Source: Planctomycetota bacterium
GTDB lineage: Bacteria > Planctomycetota > Planctomycetia > Pirellulales > PNKZ01
Direction of reading: 5' to 3'
NCBI GenBank assembly: GCA_018242585.1
Contig: JAFEBQ010000015.1
Span: 62,001-126,000 of the forward strand
DNA length: 64,000 nucleotides
Shown here: positions 62,942-64,000 of the stretch, in pieces
Layout: every line of letters starts with the position of its first letter
How positions within the stretch are numbered: position 1 is the first letter of the stretch
Program-made: the position numbers and the translations under genes
The notes under the pieces: model-generated
What the model saw: the letters and a program-made list of their open reading frames with translations, nothing else
Databases searched by the model: none
Told to the model about the DNA's origin: nothing

Positions 62942-64000
62942 TCACATATTGGTTCGATCATCGATCACGCCCGAACCGGCCAACGCATCGAGCGCCGCGG
63001 CCAAGGGCGCGCGGTGCTCGGCCGTTTCGGCATACACGCGGCAAATGCGATAGCCCAGGGGCATCTGGCGGACCAACTCGCTGTCGTCCAGGGGCCGCAC
63101 TTCATCGCGGGCCGGATCGTAGACAAAGTTCTGGCCCGCCGTGGGGCCGCGCGTGCCGGGCCGGTGCATGTGGCGGGGCACGTCAACGCGCAGCGGCAGT
63201 TCACGCAGCGCCGCCGGTAACTGGGCCCGCAGCGCTTGCTCGAAAAAGTCGGGGCGGCTGAAGATGCTGCCCGTCTCGGGCCGGGCCGGATCGAAAAACA
63301 CGGTGCGCTCAGCGGCCAGCTTCCAGCGCAACTGCCGATTTAGCAATGCCTGCCAGCGATCTCCCAGTTCGCGTTGCCGCGGATCGTTCGACAAGGGCCA
63401 ACGGGCCACGTCGACCAGCAACGAGTAATCGGTGAACCGGCGGTACTCTTCGAGCCGTTCGCGCGGATTGCCGGCGAACAAGTACTCGCGGCTGTCGGCG
63501 AACAGATCGGCCAACGTCAGATCGATCGAGCGCACGGTGCGGTGAAAGTAAAGGACGCGAAACAATTCGGCCCGCACGCTCAGGAAGCGGACCAAAGCCG
63601 GTAGCCCTCGGGCATGAATCGTCAGGCCCGAGGCGCTGAAGAAGCTGTAGCGCAGCAACCGGTCGAGATCGAAGGCGTGGGCCGCGTAGCCCGACATATA
63701 GGCGTCGCGGAGGACAAAGTCCATGTTGTCGACCGTGTACAGCCCGCTGAATAGGCTGCGCAAGAATCGGAGCCAGCGTGGCAAGTCGTCGCCGGCGGTC
63801 GGACGCACGATGAGCTGGCAGATTTGCTCGGGGTCGAGCGTCTCAGCCGCAGCCAGCGTGCCATTGGGCGTGCGGCGAATGCCGCGGAGCAGTGGCGCGA
63901 GCTCGCGACGGATGATCTCGCTTCCCAATGTCTCGTGCGTCAGGTCGTAATGTCGGAGCAGGTGCTCGTCGAGAAAATGGCCGAACGGGCCGTGGCCTAC
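62942..64000 (-). CDS. HD-domain phosphohydrolase, 5' end beyond window
   Basis: The gene enters at the right window edge; 352 residues are visible. Near the edge VGHGPFGHFLDEHLLRHYDL carries the HD-superfamily His-x-G-x-x-x-H and Asp pattern, with LTHETLGSEIIRRE following, as in dNTP triphosphohydrolases and related HD proteins. A central FSGLYTVDNMDFVLRDAYMS and HARGLPALVRFL fit the family. The C-terminal 150 residues add a planctomycete-type extension. The protein probably hydrolyses nucleotides; the substrate is not determined. Confidence 0.8.
   Translation of the reverse strand, partial: VGHGPFGHFLDEHLLRHYDLTHETLGSEIIRRELAPLLRGIRRTPNGTLAAAETLDPEQICQLIVRPTAGDDLPRWLRFLRSLFSGLYTVDNMDFVLRDAYMSGYAAHAFDLDRLLRYSFFSASGLTIHARGLPALVRFLSVRAELFRVLYFHRTVRSIDLTLADLFADSREYLFAGNPRERLEEYRRFTDYSLLVDVARWPLSNDPRQRELGDRWQALLNRQLRWKLAAERTVFFDPARPETGSIFSRPDFFEQALRAQLPAALRELPLRVDVPRHMHRPGTRGPTAGQNFVYDPARDEVRPLDDSELVRQMPLGYRICRVYAETAEHRAPLAAALDALAGSGVIDDRTNM

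Overview
The window looks like a chromosomal segment of a planctomycete, most likely a Pirellulales-type member. This rests on high GC, a 1290-residue Ser/Thr kinase fused to WD40 repeats, a secreted caspase-like protein, many signal-peptide-bearing oxidoreductases, TMTC-like tetratricopeptide glycosyltransferases and an LPS-core gene set. No 16S rRNA is present, so the assignment is an inference.

Layout. Positions 1-3159 hold carbohydrate-type genes (sugar phosphate isomerase end, FAD-dependent oxidoreductase, Gfo/Idh/MocA oxidoreductase). Positions 3657-4104 hold tRNA-Pro(GGG) and the 3' remnant of a serine recombinase. Positions 4105-10310 carry a small stress-type protein, an M20 amidohydrolase, an FMN reductase/DOPA-dioxygenase pair, an SGNH hydrolase and an NHL/SMP-30 protein. 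From 19974 down to 10565 six minus-strand genes follow one another: kinase-WD40, caspase-like propeller protein, small protein, two-domain redoxin, MFS permease, SDR. Positions 20184-25129 hold an amine oxidase, a TIGR01777 epimerase, an alpha/beta hydrolase and a membrane-anchored agmatine-deiminase-like protein. Positions 25481-28408 are the three-subunit transhydrogenase operon; 28631-29569 are rplM-rpsI. Then come a small hypothetical protein, aroE, a trypsin-like protease and a Gly/Tyr/His-rich small exported protein.

Positions 34111-39471 hold the most unusual unit: four overlapping genes encoding a DapF-fold racemase/epimerase, a CocE/NonD-type acyl hydrolase, an MFS transporter and a putative ATP-grasp-like ligase. 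It resembles a small-molecule or peptide production and export cassette. A heavy-metal-type RND pump (adaptor plus pump) follows at 39726-44387.

On the minus strand, ilvB is followed by two tandem TMTC-like membrane glycosyltransferases (50038 down to 44404). On the plus strand, GT2, NAD-type isocitrate dehydrogenase, lpxK, an HldE-like protein with a degenerate second domain, waaF, a WaaP-like kinase and a GT4 transferase form an LPS lipid A/core cluster (50579-59174). The window ends with a BON protein, cysC, an acyl-CoA dehydrogenase-like protein, purB and an HD-domain protein cut by the window edge.

Intergenic DNA carries several repeat families: a dispersed CCAATG/TTGGTCATT-rich element (three places), a hairpin family of the type CACCGA...TCGGTG (four places), and an exact two-copy 231-bp tandem duplication.
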